Shown here one piece after another: positions 17,921 to 26,898 of a DNA stretch of 64,000 nucleotides; within the stretch, counting starts at the first letter, position 1, and each line of letters begins with the position of its first letter. This stretch comes from Caballeronia sordidicola (GTDB taxonomy: Bacteria; Pseudomonadota; Gammaproteobacteria; Burkholderiales; Burkholderiaceae). The stretch lies in contig NZ_FCOC02000004.1 of assembly GCF_001544455.2 (NCBI RefSeq), positions 186,001 through 250,000 on the forward strand. Direction: 5' to 3'. The notes under the pieces were generated by a model. It saw only the letters and a program-made list of their open reading frames with translations, did no database searches and had not been told where the DNA came from. Made by a program: the position numbers and the translations under genes.

Positions 17921-18613
17921 ATAGTGGCAATTGTTTCAACAACGCGGACGCATCGGGCGTTCGCGCCAACGTGTGAAATCAACGCGTTAAGTTGAGCGCC
18001 ATTCAGCTAAATCGCACCCGCCAGTGGTTGGCGCCATCCATAACCTTTCCGAAAAGATGCCGTTCGGCCTGTTACAAACCTCTCGTAACAAGTTCGTCTT
18101 GCCCGCCTATGGGAATTTTTTTCTGATGATTTGACACAAAAGAATGAAAGGAAAATGACAGAGCGCCAATGCGGGTTTTCCTTGTGGCGTATTCGCCAAT
18201 CCAAAGGAAAGTTGTAACAAGCGCTCGCTAAACATAAACCTGTTAATTGTGAAAGCGTGTCAACCGAATCAATGCGGCGTCCGTTTTTTCCTTTGTAAAA
18301 TCAAGCGCCAAGCAAATTATTTGGCAAAAGACGGCGTACAAAAACAACGGCGCAACGTGGTCATTTTTCCCAGTTACAAACTTCAGAAAAACTTACCGAT
18401 ACCGACTGTTGTTTTATGGAAATTTATTATTGAGATGAGCTTGATTTCCCGATCCACGCTACTTACAATCCGTTTCACAGTGTTGTTACAAGATGTAACG
18501 GACTGAAACAAGTTGAATGTAGCCCGACAGAACAAACGTTTGGCTAGGCAAAAAAGAAAGCCGGTAAAAAATCCGGCGCGGTGCTCGGGGTTTATATCGA
18601 ACGCAGGAACATC
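17921..18613 (+). promoter_or_regulatory. long AT-rich leader/promoter region of flhDC
   Basis: This region of 693 bases has no supportable gene and is much richer in AT than its flanks, as is usual for the heavily regulated flhDC promoter. The seven-base word GTTACAA or its complement recurs at 18071, 18212 (complement), 18373 and 18485, with near copies at 18085 and 18493. The pair at 18485-18499 forms a perfect GTTACA-AGA-TGTAAC palindrome. A small hairpin, GCCGG-N8-CCGGC, lies at 18560-18577 close to the start of flhD. Confidence 0.6.
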
Positions 18614-18931
18614 ATGAACGGTCGCGAAACGCTGGACTCGATTCGAGAAATCAACTTGTCGTACATCATGCTTGCGCAGCGCATGCTGCGTGACGACCGC
18701 GCAATCGGGATGTTTCGACTCGGGTTGTCTAAGGAACTTGCCGACCTTCTGTCTGGGCTCACGCTCGCACAGGTCGTAAAGCTGGCGTCTTCAGACCAGT
18801 TGCTGTGTTTCTTCCGCTTCAACGATCACACCATGCTGGCAGCACTGACGGCGCCCGCGAAGCACGCGGATATTGCGCCGACGCATGCAGCCATCCTGCT
18901 GGCCGGTCAGCCAGCAGAACAGTTCGTCTAA
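18614..18931 (+). CDS. flhD: flagellar master regulator subunit FlhD
   Basis: The 105-residue protein matches FlhD in length and pattern (IREINLSYIMLAQRMLRDDR, FRLGLSKELADLLSGLTLAQ, QLLCFFRFND). FlhD dimerises and binds FlhC to form the FlhD4C2 activator of class II flagellar promoters. The ATG at 18614 has AGGAAC six bases upstream, which decides it over the upstream in-frame codon. flhC starts 13 bases after its stop. Confidence 0.95.
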   Translation: MNGRETLDSIREINLSYIMLAQRMLRDDRAIGMFRLGLSKELADLLSGLTLAQVVKLASSDQLLCFFRFNDHTMLAALTAPAKHADIAPTHAAILLAGQPAEQFV

Positions 18932-18944
18932 GCACGAGAGCGCC

Positions 18945-19604
18945 ATGCTTAAGAAAAGCCTCACCGAAGACGCACAAGAAGTTTTCCGCGCGATCGCATT
19001 GATCGAACTCGGGGCGCGGATGCAAGTGCTCGAAAGTGAACTGACACTGTCGCGCGACCGGATGATCCGGTTGTATCGCGAGGTGAAGGGTGTTTCGCCA
19101 CCGAAGGGCATGCTGCCTTTCTCGGCGGACTGGTATATGACGTGGCTTGCGAACATCCATGCTTCGCTCTTCTACAACACCTATGTGTTCCTGAAGAAGG
19201 AAGCGGGTTGCTCGCACCTCGATGCCCTGACCAAGGGGTATCGGCTGTATCTCGAACATTGCAGGAATAGCGATGTCGAGGCGGTACTCGATTTGACGCG
19301 GGCCTGGACCCTTGTGCGCTTTTTCGATGCAGGCATGCTGCAGCTCACCAAATGCTGCCGCTGCACTGGAAAGTTCATTGCGCACAAACATGATTTGCAA
19401 GAAAACGTGGTGTGCGGGGCCTGCCAGCCGCCGTCACGCGCGGGGAAGACCAAAAAAGCGGCGGCCGCCAAACAGGCGAGCGAGCAGACCGCGCTGGTGG
19501 AGTTGAGTGTTGTTTCGACCAATGAAGTGCCGGAACCGACGGCGCTCGAAAACGCGGCGATGCTACAGCCGCGCACAGAAAGCCTGATTGCACAGGCTGC
19601 TTGA
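18945..19604 (+). CDS. flhC: flagellar master regulator subunit FlhC
   Basis: The 219-residue protein has the FlhC zinc site at the canonical places: Cys137, Cys140, Cys157 and Cys160 in CCRCTGKF and VVCGAC. The N-terminal part follows the family (EVFRAIALIELGARMQVLES, VSPPKGMLPFSADWYMTW). FlhC supplies DNA contact in the FlhD4C2 complex. The last 50 residues, Ala/Lys/Glu-rich, are a variable tail typical of beta-proteobacteria. It forms an operon with flhD and ends before a strong terminator. Confidence 0.95.
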   Translation: MLKKSLTEDAQEVFRAIALIELGARMQVLESELTLSRDRMIRLYREVKGVSPPKGMLPFSADWYMTWLANIHASLFYNTYVFLKKEAGCSHLDALTKGYRLYLEHCRNSDVEAVLDLTRAWTLVRFFDAGMLQLTKCCRCTGKFIAHKHDLQENVVCGACQPPSRAGKTKKAAAAKQASEQTALVELSVVSTNEVPEPTALENAAMLQPRTESLIAQAA

Positions 19605-19696
19605 CGGGAGCGTTGCCGGCAGTCCCGAGGACCGTTTCTGACGGGGTGATTGCCGAAGCGCTGCTGTTACTTTAAAAAAATCAATAAGAACGATTT

Positions 19697-19723
19697 GGGC
19701 TGCCGAGGTTTGGCAGCCCTTTT
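19697..19723 (+). terminator. rho-independent terminator after flhC
   Basis: GGGCTGCC and GGCAGCCC form an eight-base perfect stem with a seven-base loop, followed by TTTT. It lies between flhC and the convergent glycosylase gene and overlaps the latter's stop by two bases. Confidence 0.85.
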
Positions 19724-20330
19724 ACTTTTTGGCGAGGGAATCGCCGGCATCCTTTGGAAAGGGCTTGCTGAAGAACTTCGACCCGGCGAGGCCAAAGCGC
19801 CAGGGCACGTCCATCGCCCTGGAAATGCCAATCCGCGGTCCGGTTGCGACCGGATAATCTTCATCGGGCATATCGATGTCAAACGGCGCCTCGAGCAGCG
19901 ACATTCCGTTGTTCTTGTGCGTGATGCCGAGCGCCTGCGCCACACGGCCCGGTCCGGAGCAAAGCAGTTTCAGCGGTTCGAGGCCGCGCCGTTGCCGCAT
20001 GGCGTCGAGTCCGGTCAGCGGTTCGATTGCGCGGATCAGCACTCCCGCGCCGTGTCCCGCTTCTCGGCAGACAAAGTTCAGGCACCAGTGAATCCCATAC
20101 GACCGGTACACGTAGGCATGCGCGGGCGGCCCGAACATCACCGCATTGCGCGGCGTGGGGCCGGAAAAACTATGCGATGCCGGATCCTCGCGATCATAGG
20201 CTTCCGTTTCCACGATCCTGCCGCCCACGCCATCGACGCTCAGGATCGCCCCGATCAGGCGGCGCGCGACTTCTTCGGACGGCGCGTTGAAATCGTCGGG
20301 GGTTGCGGCGCGCAGGGGGAGTGATGTCAT
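19722..20330 (-). CDS. DNA-3-methyladenine glycosylase, MPG/AAG family
   Basis: The product, about 202 residues from the ATG at 20330, has the AAG fold signatures. These are [21 protein letters not shown], with the catalytic Glu in ETEAY, and [30 protein letters not shown]. The [18 protein letters not shown] element follows. It excises alkylated and deaminated purines in base excision repair. An upstream GTG at 20366 would add 12 residues; neither start has a strong ribosome-binding site. The gene is convergent with flhC. Confidence 0.9.
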   Translation of the reverse strand: MTSLPLRAATPDDFNAPSEEVARRLIGAILSVDGVGGRIVETEAYDREDPASHSFSGPTPRNAVMFGPPAHAYVYRSYGIHWCLNFVCREAGHGAGVLIRAIEPLTGLDAMRQRRGLEPLKLLCSGPGRVAQALGITHKNNGMSLLEAPFDIDMPDEDYPVATGPRIGISRAMDVPWRFGLAGSKFFSKPFPKDAGDSLAKK

Positions 20331-20471
20331 GAGCAATGAATGGGCTTGAGCGGATTCGACCGTCACATTAACAAGAATTGCGCTGCTTCATTGCTTTCGA
20401 TCGTTGTTCTGCGCCGAGAGTCCTTGCAAGGGTGAGGGCAGCGCGTGCTGCCCTGTAATTCCTACACGAAC

Positions 20472-20735
20472 TTAACGCTTCAGTTCGTTTCTTGTCAGCG
20501 CGCCGGAATGGGGATCTACGTGGATGTCGTAGAACTGGCCTTGTTTCGTGGCTTCGCCTTCCCAGCGTCCGTCGTCGGCTTCCAGGCGTACCGCGTCATA
20601 ACCCAGAGCCTTGACCTTCGAGATGGCCGCATCCTTCGATATCCAGTCCGCGCCCGGCTGGTCACGCGCAAACCCTGCGCTACTCGCTGCGAGCGCGAGG
20701 ACCGCAACTGCGGCAATACCTGTTTTCTTCAACAT
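20472..20735 (-). CDS. PepSY domain-containing secreted protein
   Basis: The 87-residue protein has a clear signal peptide (MLKKTGIAAVAVLALAASSAGFA) followed by a single PepSY domain of about 60 residues (WISKDAAISKVKALGYDAV through GQFYDIHVDPHSGAL). PepSY domains are small periplasmic modules thought to inhibit proteases or bind metal. The monocistronic gene is divergent from the basic DUF6496-like gene. Confidence 0.85.
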   Translation of the reverse strand: MLKKTGIAAVAVLALAASSAGFARDQPGADWISKDAAISKVKALGYDAVRLEADDGRWEGEATKQGQFYDIHVDPHSGALTRNELKR

Positions 20736-20896
20736 TGGCTGTCCTTATCGAATCAGATTGAGGAATGGTCAATCTAACATAATGCTTACATTGCGAAGTG
20801 CGGCCAATCCTCGCGGTGGTTCAGCCAAGGCGTTGGCATAGGCATTGCAATGCTTTTCCTGTCAGACCAACGACCCTTTTTCAAAGGAGATGCATC

Positions 20897-21394
20897 ATGC
20901 CGGAGAAGAAAACCATCGAACGCGCGCACGCTGCCAAACGCGCGGGTAAGTCGTCGAGCACGCAGGCTGGTGCGTTTGTAAAAGAGCAGATCGATCACGT
21001 GCGCGAAGGCAAGCACGGAGCCAAGTCGGCGAAGCAGGCAATCGCCATTGGCTTGTCGGAGGCACGCAGATCGGGCGTTGGGGTGAAAGCGCCGAAGAAG
21101 GGTGCGACGTCGGAAGCCACTCGCAAGAAAGCTGCGAAGGATTCCGAAGCGGGTCAGCATAAAACCAAACGTAGTGCGAGTACGGAGTCGAAGGCGAAAC
21201 GTTCAGCCACGTCCACGCGCGTGCTCAAGCGTGAAAGCACGAAGGCCGCGTCGCATACCGCGTTGTCAAGGCAAACGCACGCAAGCGCGAGCCGGCGCTC
21301 GGCGGCTGACCGGTCGGCATCGGCGAAAAAAGGCTGGGCCACGCGGCGCAAAGCCGCTTCTTCCAAGGCAAGCGCGGCGAGGCATGCACGTTAG
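20897..21394 (+). CDS. highly basic DUF6496-like protein, histone H1-like tail
   Basis: The 165-residue protein starts with a conserved-looking head (STQAGAFVKEQIDHVREGKHG, AKQAIAIGLSEARRSG), the pattern of the DUF6496 family. It then becomes a Lys/Ala/Ser/Arg-rich disordered tail like bacterial histone H1 analogues. Nucleic-acid binding is likely from charge alone. AAAGGAG upstream of 20897 fixes the start. A perfect terminator follows. Confidence 0.75.
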   Translation: MPEKKTIERAHAAKRAGKSSSTQAGAFVKEQIDHVREGKHGAKSAKQAIAIGLSEARRSGVGVKAPKKGATSEATRKKAAKDSEAGQHKTKRSASTESKAKRSATSTRVLKRESTKAASHTALSRQTHASASRRSAADRSASAKKGWATRRKAASSKASAARHAR

Positions 21395-21429
21395 AGCGTG
21401 GTGAACGCATGCGTTGCCAGATGCAAGAA

Positions 21430-21463
21430 GGCCGTTCCAACTGACGCTGGAACGGCCCTTTTT
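21430..21463. terminator. bidirectional rho-independent terminator
   Basis: GGCCGTTCCA and TGGAACGGCC form a ten-base perfect stem with an eight-base loop followed by CTTTTT. It lies between the convergent basic-protein gene and the aminotransferase gene. Confidence 0.85.
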
Positions 21464-21476
21464 GTTGCCGACGGCG

Positions 21477-22805
21477 TTATTTGACCGTTTCGAGCACCTT
21501 GCGAACCGTGCTGAAAATTTGATCGATCTGGTTGTCTTCAATGATCAGCGGCGGCGAGAACGCGAGGATATCGCCGGTGTAACGCACCAGAACGCCCGCT
21601 TCGAAACACTTCACGAACGCTTCGTACGCACGCGCACCCGGAGCGCCATCGCGTGGTTCCAGTTCTATACCCGCGACCAGCCCAAGGTTGCGGATGTCTT
21701 TTACGTGCGGTGCGTCGCGCAGTGCGTGAGCCGCCGATTCGAACTTCGCCGCCTTCGACGCCGCGCGCTCGAACAACTGATCGCGCGCATACAGGTCGAG
21801 CGTGGCGATGGCAGCGGCGGCGGCCATCGGGTGCGCCGAATACGTATAGCCGTGGAACAACTCGATGCCATTCACGGCGCCCGCGTTGATTACCGTGTCA
21901 TGCACGTTGCGATGCGCGGCAACCGCGCCCATTGGAATGCTGGCGTTGTTGATGGCCTTCGCGAGCGTCATCAGGTCCGGCGTCACGCCGAAGAATTCAG
22001 CGGCGGTCGCCTTGCCGAGACGGCCGAAGCCGGTGATGACTTCATCGAATATCAGCAGGATGCCGTGCTTCGTGCAAATTTCCCGCAGCTTCTGCAGATA
22101 ACCTTGCGGTGGGACCAGCACGCCGGTCGATCCCGCCAGCGGTTCCACGATCACCGCCGCGATCGTCGATGCATCGTGCAGCGCGACGATGCGTTCGAGT
22201 TCCTCGGCGAGATGCGCGCCCCACGCGGGCTGTCCCTTCGAAAACGCGTTGTGGTCGGGCGCATGCGTATGCGGCAGATGGTCGACGCCCGGCAGCAATG
22301 CGCCCGAGAACGTCTTGCGATTCGGTCCGATCCCGCCAACTGAAATGCCGCCGAAACCCACGCCGTGGTAGCCGCGTTCGCGGCCGATCAGCTTCGTGCG
22401 CTGACCTTCGCCGCGCGCGCGGTGATAGGCGAGCGCGATCTTCAGCGCGGTATCGACGGATTCGGAACCCGAGTTCGTGAAGAAGATACGGTCGAGGCCT
22501 TCAGGCATGATCGCCGCGACCTTCGTGGCCGCCTCGAACGCGAGCGGATGGCCCATCTGGAACGTCGGCGCGAAATCGAGCGTGGCGGCCTGTTGCTGGA
22601 TGGCGGCGACGATTTCATCGCGGCAATGGCCGGCGTTCACGCACCAGAGACCGGCGCACCCGTCCAGGACCTCGCGGCCATCGGTCGCTTTGTAGTACAT
22701 GCCCTTGGCGCCTTCGATCAGGCGCGGCGCAGCTTTGAATTGCCGGTTGGCGGTAAAGGGCATCCAGAACGACGAAAGGTCGTCGATGACGGGGCGCGAA
22801 GTCAT
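21477..22805 (-). CDS. omega-amino acid--pyruvate aminotransferase (class III)
   Basis: The 442-residue PLP enzyme carries Lys283 in LAKAINNASIPMG, which forms the Schiff base, and Asp254 in LIFDEVITGFGR, which pairs with the PLP nitrogen. The FWMPFTANRQFK start and the WCVNAGHCR motif are typical of beta-alanine/omega-amino acid:pyruvate transaminases. AGGAG before the ATG at 22805 decides the start; the longer in-frame extension is not conserved-looking. It is divergent from a MocR-type regulator, which probably controls it. Confidence 0.9.
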   Translation of the reverse strand: MTSRPVIDDLSSFWMPFTANRQFKAAPRLIEGAKGMYYKATDGREVLDGCAGLWCVNAGHCRDEIVAAIQQQAATLDFAPTFQMGHPLAFEAATKVAAIMPEGLDRIFFTNSGSESVDTALKIALAYHRARGEGQRTKLIGRERGYHGVGFGGISVGGIGPNRKTFSGALLPGVDHLPHTHAPDHNAFSKGQPAWGAHLAEELERIVALHDASTIAAVIVEPLAGSTGVLVPPQGYLQKLREICTKHGILLIFDEVITGFGRLGKATAAEFFGVTPDLMTLAKAINNASIPMGAVAAHRNVHDTVINAGAVNGIELFHGYTYSAHPMAAAAAIATLDLYARDQLFERAASKAAKFESAAHALRDAPHVKDIRNLGLVAGIELEPRDGAPGARAYEAFVKCFEAGVLVRYTGDILAFSPPLIIEDNQIDQIFSTVRKVLETVK

Positions 22806-22987
22806 GTGAAATCTCCTGTTAGAACACGCAATGTAGTCCTCGATAAAAACCTGCGGCATAGACAGTTGTCCTGTCGCGCGAAGAACTGTGCTGGCAGAAT
22901 GCTGAAAACTGTATTGGTGATCTGGCCGCGCGTGCTGCACACTGATCCGACCGGTCACCTCCCTGATCATCCTCTTTTCGGCGATTC

Positions 22988-24397
22988 ATGATCGAACTTC
23001 AACTGGACCGCGATCGCGCGCAGGCGACGCTGGTCGAGCAGCTTGTAACGGCGTTTTCCAGCGCTATCGAACAGCAGGCGCTGCGCGCCGGCGCGTTGCT
23101 CCCGTCGGTGCGTCAGCTTGCGCAGACCGAGCGGCTGAGCACGTTCACGGTAACCGAAGCATATGGACGGCTTGTGTCGATGGGGCTCGTGGTCGCGCGG
23201 CGCGGCTCGGGGTATCGCGTGGCCACGCGTGCGGCGGCCGCCCCCAGGCGCAGCGTGGCGTGGCAACCGCCGAGCCTGACCGCGACGTGGTTGTTATCGG
23301 ACGTATTCGCGGACCATTCCGTGCCGATCAAGGCCGGTTGCGGCTGGCTTCCGAACGAGTGGGTCAACGAAAGCGGGCTGCACCATGCGTTGCGCTCGGT
23401 GAGCCGGGTGCCCGCCGCGCGCATGGCGGACTACGGGCATCCGTACGGCTTTGCGCCGCTGCGAGAGCGCATTGCCGAGCAACTCGATCGCCATGGCCTG
23501 CCGGCGGACCCCGCCGCGAACGTGTTGTTGACGGCGGGCGCCACGCAGGCGCTCGACCTGATCGTGCGCACGCTGCTGCGTTCCGGCGACAAGGTCGTGG
23601 TCGAAGATCCGGGTTATTGCAATCTGCTGCAGATCCTGCGGCTCGCCGGGCTGGTTGTATTGGGCGTGCCGCGCACGCCGGCGGGTATCGATACCGACGT
23701 GCTCGAGCGGCTCGTTCTTGAACACGGTCCCAAGGCCATTTTTCTCAACACGACGCTGCAAAATCCCACGGGCGCGACCTTTGGCATGGCGGCGGCGTTT
23801 CGTCTGCTGCAGATCGCCGAGCGGCATGACCTGTGGGTGGTGGAAGACGATGTCAGCCGCGAACTCGTGCCGCCCGGCGCACCGCTTCTGGCCGCAATGG
23901 AAGGGTTGAACCGCGTGCTTTACGTCGGCGGATTTTCAAAGACGATCACGCCGGCATTGCGCTGCGGTTACGTGGTCGCCGAACGCGATGTGTTGCGCGA
24001 ACTGGCACGCACGAAGATGGCGGTGGGGTTGACTTCATCGGCGGCGACAGAGCGGATCGTTGAAAAGGTGCTGACCGAAGGACGCTACGCGCGGCACGTG
24101 GATGCGGTGACGGAGAAGTTGAAAGACGCGCATATGCGCGTCGAGGAGCGCATGGATGGGCTCGGGCTCGAGGTGTTTTGCAAGCCGCGCGCGGGTTTGT
24201 TCCTGTGGGCAAGGTTGCCGGTCGAGCCCGCGCACGCAATTGATCTGGCGACACATGCGCTGGAAGATGGAATCTGGCTTGCGCCGGGATCGTATTTCCG
24301 TCCCGGCGATGCCGCAAGCGACTGGTTTCGTTTCAACGTTCCATATTCCACCGAGGATGCGTTGTGGAGTTTCATCGAAAAATGGCTAGGACGGTGA
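22988..24397 (+). CDS. MocR/PdxR-type GntR regulator with aminotransferase domain
   Basis: The 469-residue protein has an N-terminal GntR winged helix (about residues 1-80, with RAGALLPSVRQLAQTERLST and VTEAYGRLVSMGLVVARRG). A class I aminotransferase-like domain follows, with the PLP lysine in YVGGFSKTITPALRCGY. MocR proteins bind PLP or amino-acid adducts and control neighbouring transport or transaminase genes. Its divergence from the omega-aminotransferase, with a 182-base shared promoter gap, strongly suggests that pair. Confidence 0.9.
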   Translation: MIELQLDRDRAQATLVEQLVTAFSSAIEQQALRAGALLPSVRQLAQTERLSTFTVTEAYGRLVSMGLVVARRGSGYRVATRAAAAPRRSVAWQPPSLTATWLLSDVFADHSVPIKAGCGWLPNEWVNESGLHHALRSVSRVPAARMADYGHPYGFAPLRERIAEQLDRHGLPADPAANVLLTAGATQALDLIVRTLLRSGDKVVVEDPGYCNLLQILRLAGLVVLGVPRTPAGIDTDVLERLVLEHGPKAIFLNTTLQNPTGATFGMAAAFRLLQIAERHDLWVVEDDVSRELVPPGAPLLAAMEGLNRVLYVGGFSKTITPALRCGYVVAERDVLRELARTKMAVGLTSSAATERIVEKVLTEGRYARHVDAVTEKLKDAHMRVEERMDGLGLEVFCKPRAGLFLWARLPVEPAHAIDLATHALEDGIWLAPGSYFRPGDAASDWFRFNVPYSTEDALWSFIEKWLGR

Positions 24398-24596
24398 ACC
24401 AAACCGTTTTTGATGAATGCTTCTAATAATTTGCATAATAGGAGCAATCGCGTAGTTCGTTTCGTTTATGAAGCACACCATTGCCCCGCAAATCAATTGA
24501 TAACCGCAGAGGAGCAGTTGATTGCGCGCGTGCGACAGAGCTCGACCCAGCGTCGGTTTTGATGCATGACATTTCAATAAAAAAGAGGGCAAAAAA

Positions 24597-25934
24597 ATGG
24601 CATTTCAAACTCGCGATCCTTCGCAAGCGATCATCACGTCGGTCGGATCGGCGCTCAACGGTGACGTCTTGTTCGATACGTTGCCGGTCATCAGGGGCAC
24701 GGCTGACGCTGGAAACGTCGTCGAGATTTATGATGGCGTGCGATTTCTCGGCACTACCGTTGCGGCAGCCGACGGTGTCTGGTCGTTCACGCTCGTGATC
24801 CCGCTTAAGGCCGGTCTTCACAAGTTCGCCTCCATTGGCGTGGACAGCGAGAACAACCGCGGCGCATCGTCAGAACTGCTGAGCGTCGTGCTCAGCCTGC
24901 CAGTGGTTCCGGCGCCGTCAATAACGGGCTTTCTCGATCACGCCGGACTGTCGATTGTATTTGACAGCGCGACGACAGATTCGCATCTGCAAGTGACTGG
25001 AACCGGCAGGCCCGCGGACGTGATCACCGTCTTCGATGGCGCGCATCTGATCGGCTCCGCCGTGACGGATAGTGCGGGTGCGTGGTCGCTCACTCCTGCC
25101 GTGGCCTTGACCGACGGCACGCATGACTTTCACGCGGTGGCGTCGAATGCAGCGGGGTCACAAAGCGCTCAATCGAACCACGCGGGGATCAGCATTGACA
25201 CCAGCACGCCCGGGCGGGCAATCATCAACGCGGTCACCGACAATGTGGGTCCCATCCAAGGGCCGGTCGACAGGGGAGGCTTGACGGACGACGCGCTTCC
25301 CATCATTAGCGGAACTGGCAAGGCCGGCAATATCATCACCTTGTATGACCAGACCACGTTGCTGGGAACCGCTCATATTGACGCGAACGGAATCTGGTCG
25401 ATACAACCCGCCAATTCCTTGGCGCCGAGCGTTCATGCGTTGACAGCGATTGAATCCACCAAGGCTGGCACGCAGGGCACACCCTCCGCCATCTTTATCT
25501 TTTTCGTGGACACGGCGCATGTTTTATCGGCTCAAGCGTCGGTCTTGCATGACGTGGCGCCTGATGGTCCGCTTGACAGCGGGCACACATCAGGCACGGT
25601 GAGCAGCCATCACGTTTTCGATACTGCGCTCGGATTGAAACTCGCGACCACGAAGAGTTCGATAGTTGACCCTGAAATTGGACAGCATGGCGCGCTCAAG
25701 CTGTCGCTCGCCGATGTCTTGCCGCCAGCCGAAAGCGGCCTATTTCAGCGCGCAGAGCCTGACCAGGTGAGAGCGCTGGACAAGTCCAGCTTGCACATTG
25801 AAGGGCTGGACGAAGCACAATGGCGGCTCGGCGGCATGCCGAAGGATTGCGGGGCCATGCGCGACGACAACGGGCATTTGGTTGTGCAAGTTGACTTGCT
25901 GCCGCAATCGGGCGTTGACATTGTGTTTCACTAA
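24597..25934 (+). CDS. Ig-like repeat protein, BapA/large adhesin-like fragment form
   Basis: The 445-residue protein has three bacterial Ig-like repeats, at about residues 30-100, 115-200 and 230-305. Each has the pattern G-x-G/A-x-A-G-N-x-V-x-x-Y-D-x-x-x-x-LG-T and a D-x-x-G-x-WS strand. After a linker, the last 110 residues (LKLSLADVLPP, LHIEGLDEAQWRLGG, LVVQVDLLPQSGVDIVF) resemble the end of type I secreted giant adhesins, but the usual calcium repeats are missing. No signal peptide is seen, in keeping with type I export or cytosolic retention. GAGGG sits before the ATG. No secretion genes lie nearby. Confidence 0.75.
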   Translation: MAFQTRDPSQAIITSVGSALNGDVLFDTLPVIRGTADAGNVVEIYDGVRFLGTTVAAADGVWSFTLVIPLKAGLHKFASIGVDSENNRGASSELLSVVLSLPVVPAPSITGFLDHAGLSIVFDSATTDSHLQVTGTGRPADVITVFDGAHLIGSAVTDSAGAWSLTPAVALTDGTHDFHAVASNAAGSQSAQSNHAGISIDTSTPGRAIINAVTDNVGPIQGPVDRGGLTDDALPIISGTGKAGNIITLYDQTTLLGTAHIDANGIWSIQPANSLAPSVHALTAIESTKAGTQGTPSAIFIFFVDTAHVLSAQASVLHDVAPDGPLDSGHTSGTVSSHHVFDTALGLKLATTKSSIVDPEIGQHGALKLSLADVLPPAESGLFQRAEPDQVRALDKSSLHIEGLDEAQWRLGGMPKDCGAMRDDNGHLVVQVDLLPQSGVDIVFH

Positions 25935-25946
25935 AGTGTCAGACGC

Positions 25947-25979
25947 ACGCCGCCATGTCATGGTGTGACATGGCGGCGT
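25947..25979. repeat. strong inverted repeat downstream of the Ig-like gene
   Basis: ACGCCGCCATGTCA and TGACATGGCGGCGT form a 14-base perfect stem with a five-base loop. No T-run follows, so it is more likely an mRNA 3' stabiliser or a repetitive extragenic-type hairpin than a terminator by itself. A true terminator follows 12 bases on. Confidence 0.7.
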
Positions 25980-25991
25980 CAATCCAGTGAC

Positions 25992-26021
25992 AAAAAAGCG
26001 CGAGCATGCTCGCGCTTTTTT
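25992..26021. terminator. bidirectional terminator
   Basis: This is a 30-base perfect palindrome with six A at one end, GCGCGAGCATGCTCGCGC in the centre and six T at the other end. It can stop transcription from both the Ig-like gene and the convergent DUF1328 gene. Confidence 0.85.
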
Positions 26022-26063
26022 GCATCCTAGCAACGGCGCCCTCGATTTACGGGCGCCGAGGCT

Positions 26064-26225
26064 TCATCGCCTGAACACGCCGAGCAGCAACGTAGCCAGA
26101 AAGATCACGATGAAGATGAAGAACAGGATCTTCGCGATTTCGGTTGCGCCGCTCGCGATACCGCCGAAGCCGAAGAATGCCGCGATGATCGCGATGATGA
26201 AAAAGATGACAGCGTATCGAAGCAT
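26064..26225 (-). CDS. DUF1328 (YtjA-type) small membrane protein
   Basis: The 53-residue protein reads [20 protein letters not shown] and then [18 protein letters not shown], the complete pattern of DUF1328. Two membrane helices fill the whole length. GGAGGG precedes the ATG at 26225. Family members are often induced by envelope or osmotic stress; function is unknown. The gene is very short. Confidence 0.9.
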   Translation of the reverse strand: MLRYAVIFFIIAIIAAFFGFGGIASGATEIAKILFFIFIVIFLATLLLGVFRR

Positions 26226-26472
26226 GAAGCCCTCCAAAGGGTCGATTTATCGGATTGATTTGCGCGCTGGCTTTGACGCCCGGCCGCTTTGATTGCTTGA
26301 ACTGCCATTGTGTCCTGCAGCGCCGATGGTAGAGCAACTCTCATGCCCAATGGGTCACAAATCGTCAACGCGATGTGCGGCACGCAGGACGTCCGTAAAA
26401 AAGCCGCACTGCGTTGCGCATGTGCGGCTGATGGAACGCGCCCGAGATGCGCGTAAAAGTGGCGCAGAGATG

Positions 26473-26637
26473 TTATCGGCGGGGTGTGCCGGTGTCGGGT
26501 TCGTCGTCGAGATCGTCTTCGTCGGCGTGATTTAGCGCGTCCGGCAGGTTGTTCTCGAGTTCATCGCGTTCAATCTGATCGGCGAGGTCGAGGGACTTGC
26601 GTGTTGCGGGACCGGACGGGCGGTTAGCTCCAGACAT
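26473..26637 (-). CDS. small acidic hypothetical protein
   Basis: The 54-residue product, from an ATG at 26637 with a near-perfect AAGGAG site, is rich in Asp/Glu at its C-terminus (NHADEDDLDDEPDTG). I do not recognise a family. The strong start signal and coding bias support it. It stands alone between DUF1328 and a LysE-type exporter. Confidence 0.6.
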   Translation of the reverse strand: MSGANRPSGPATRKSLDLADQIERDELENNLPDALNHADEDDLDDEPDTGTPRR

Positions 26638-26898
26638 GGCGACTCCTTGGGAGATTTCAAAGCCGCGCCAACAAGGCGCGAGTTGATCAGGAAGCAAGCT
26701 TCGTACATGCCTGTCGATCCCCGGGTACGGTGGAACGCGCGCAGTTCTTGCCGCTTTGAACGGCTAAAGTTGCAATGAGGCTGCATATTTTGCGCGGCGG
26801 CAGGCGAGTCCAGTATGCGCCGCTTAGGAAAAAATAGGCTGAATCCGACAAACCGGATGGTTAAATCCGCGCGAGGATTGCAACGAATGAATCAGTGG

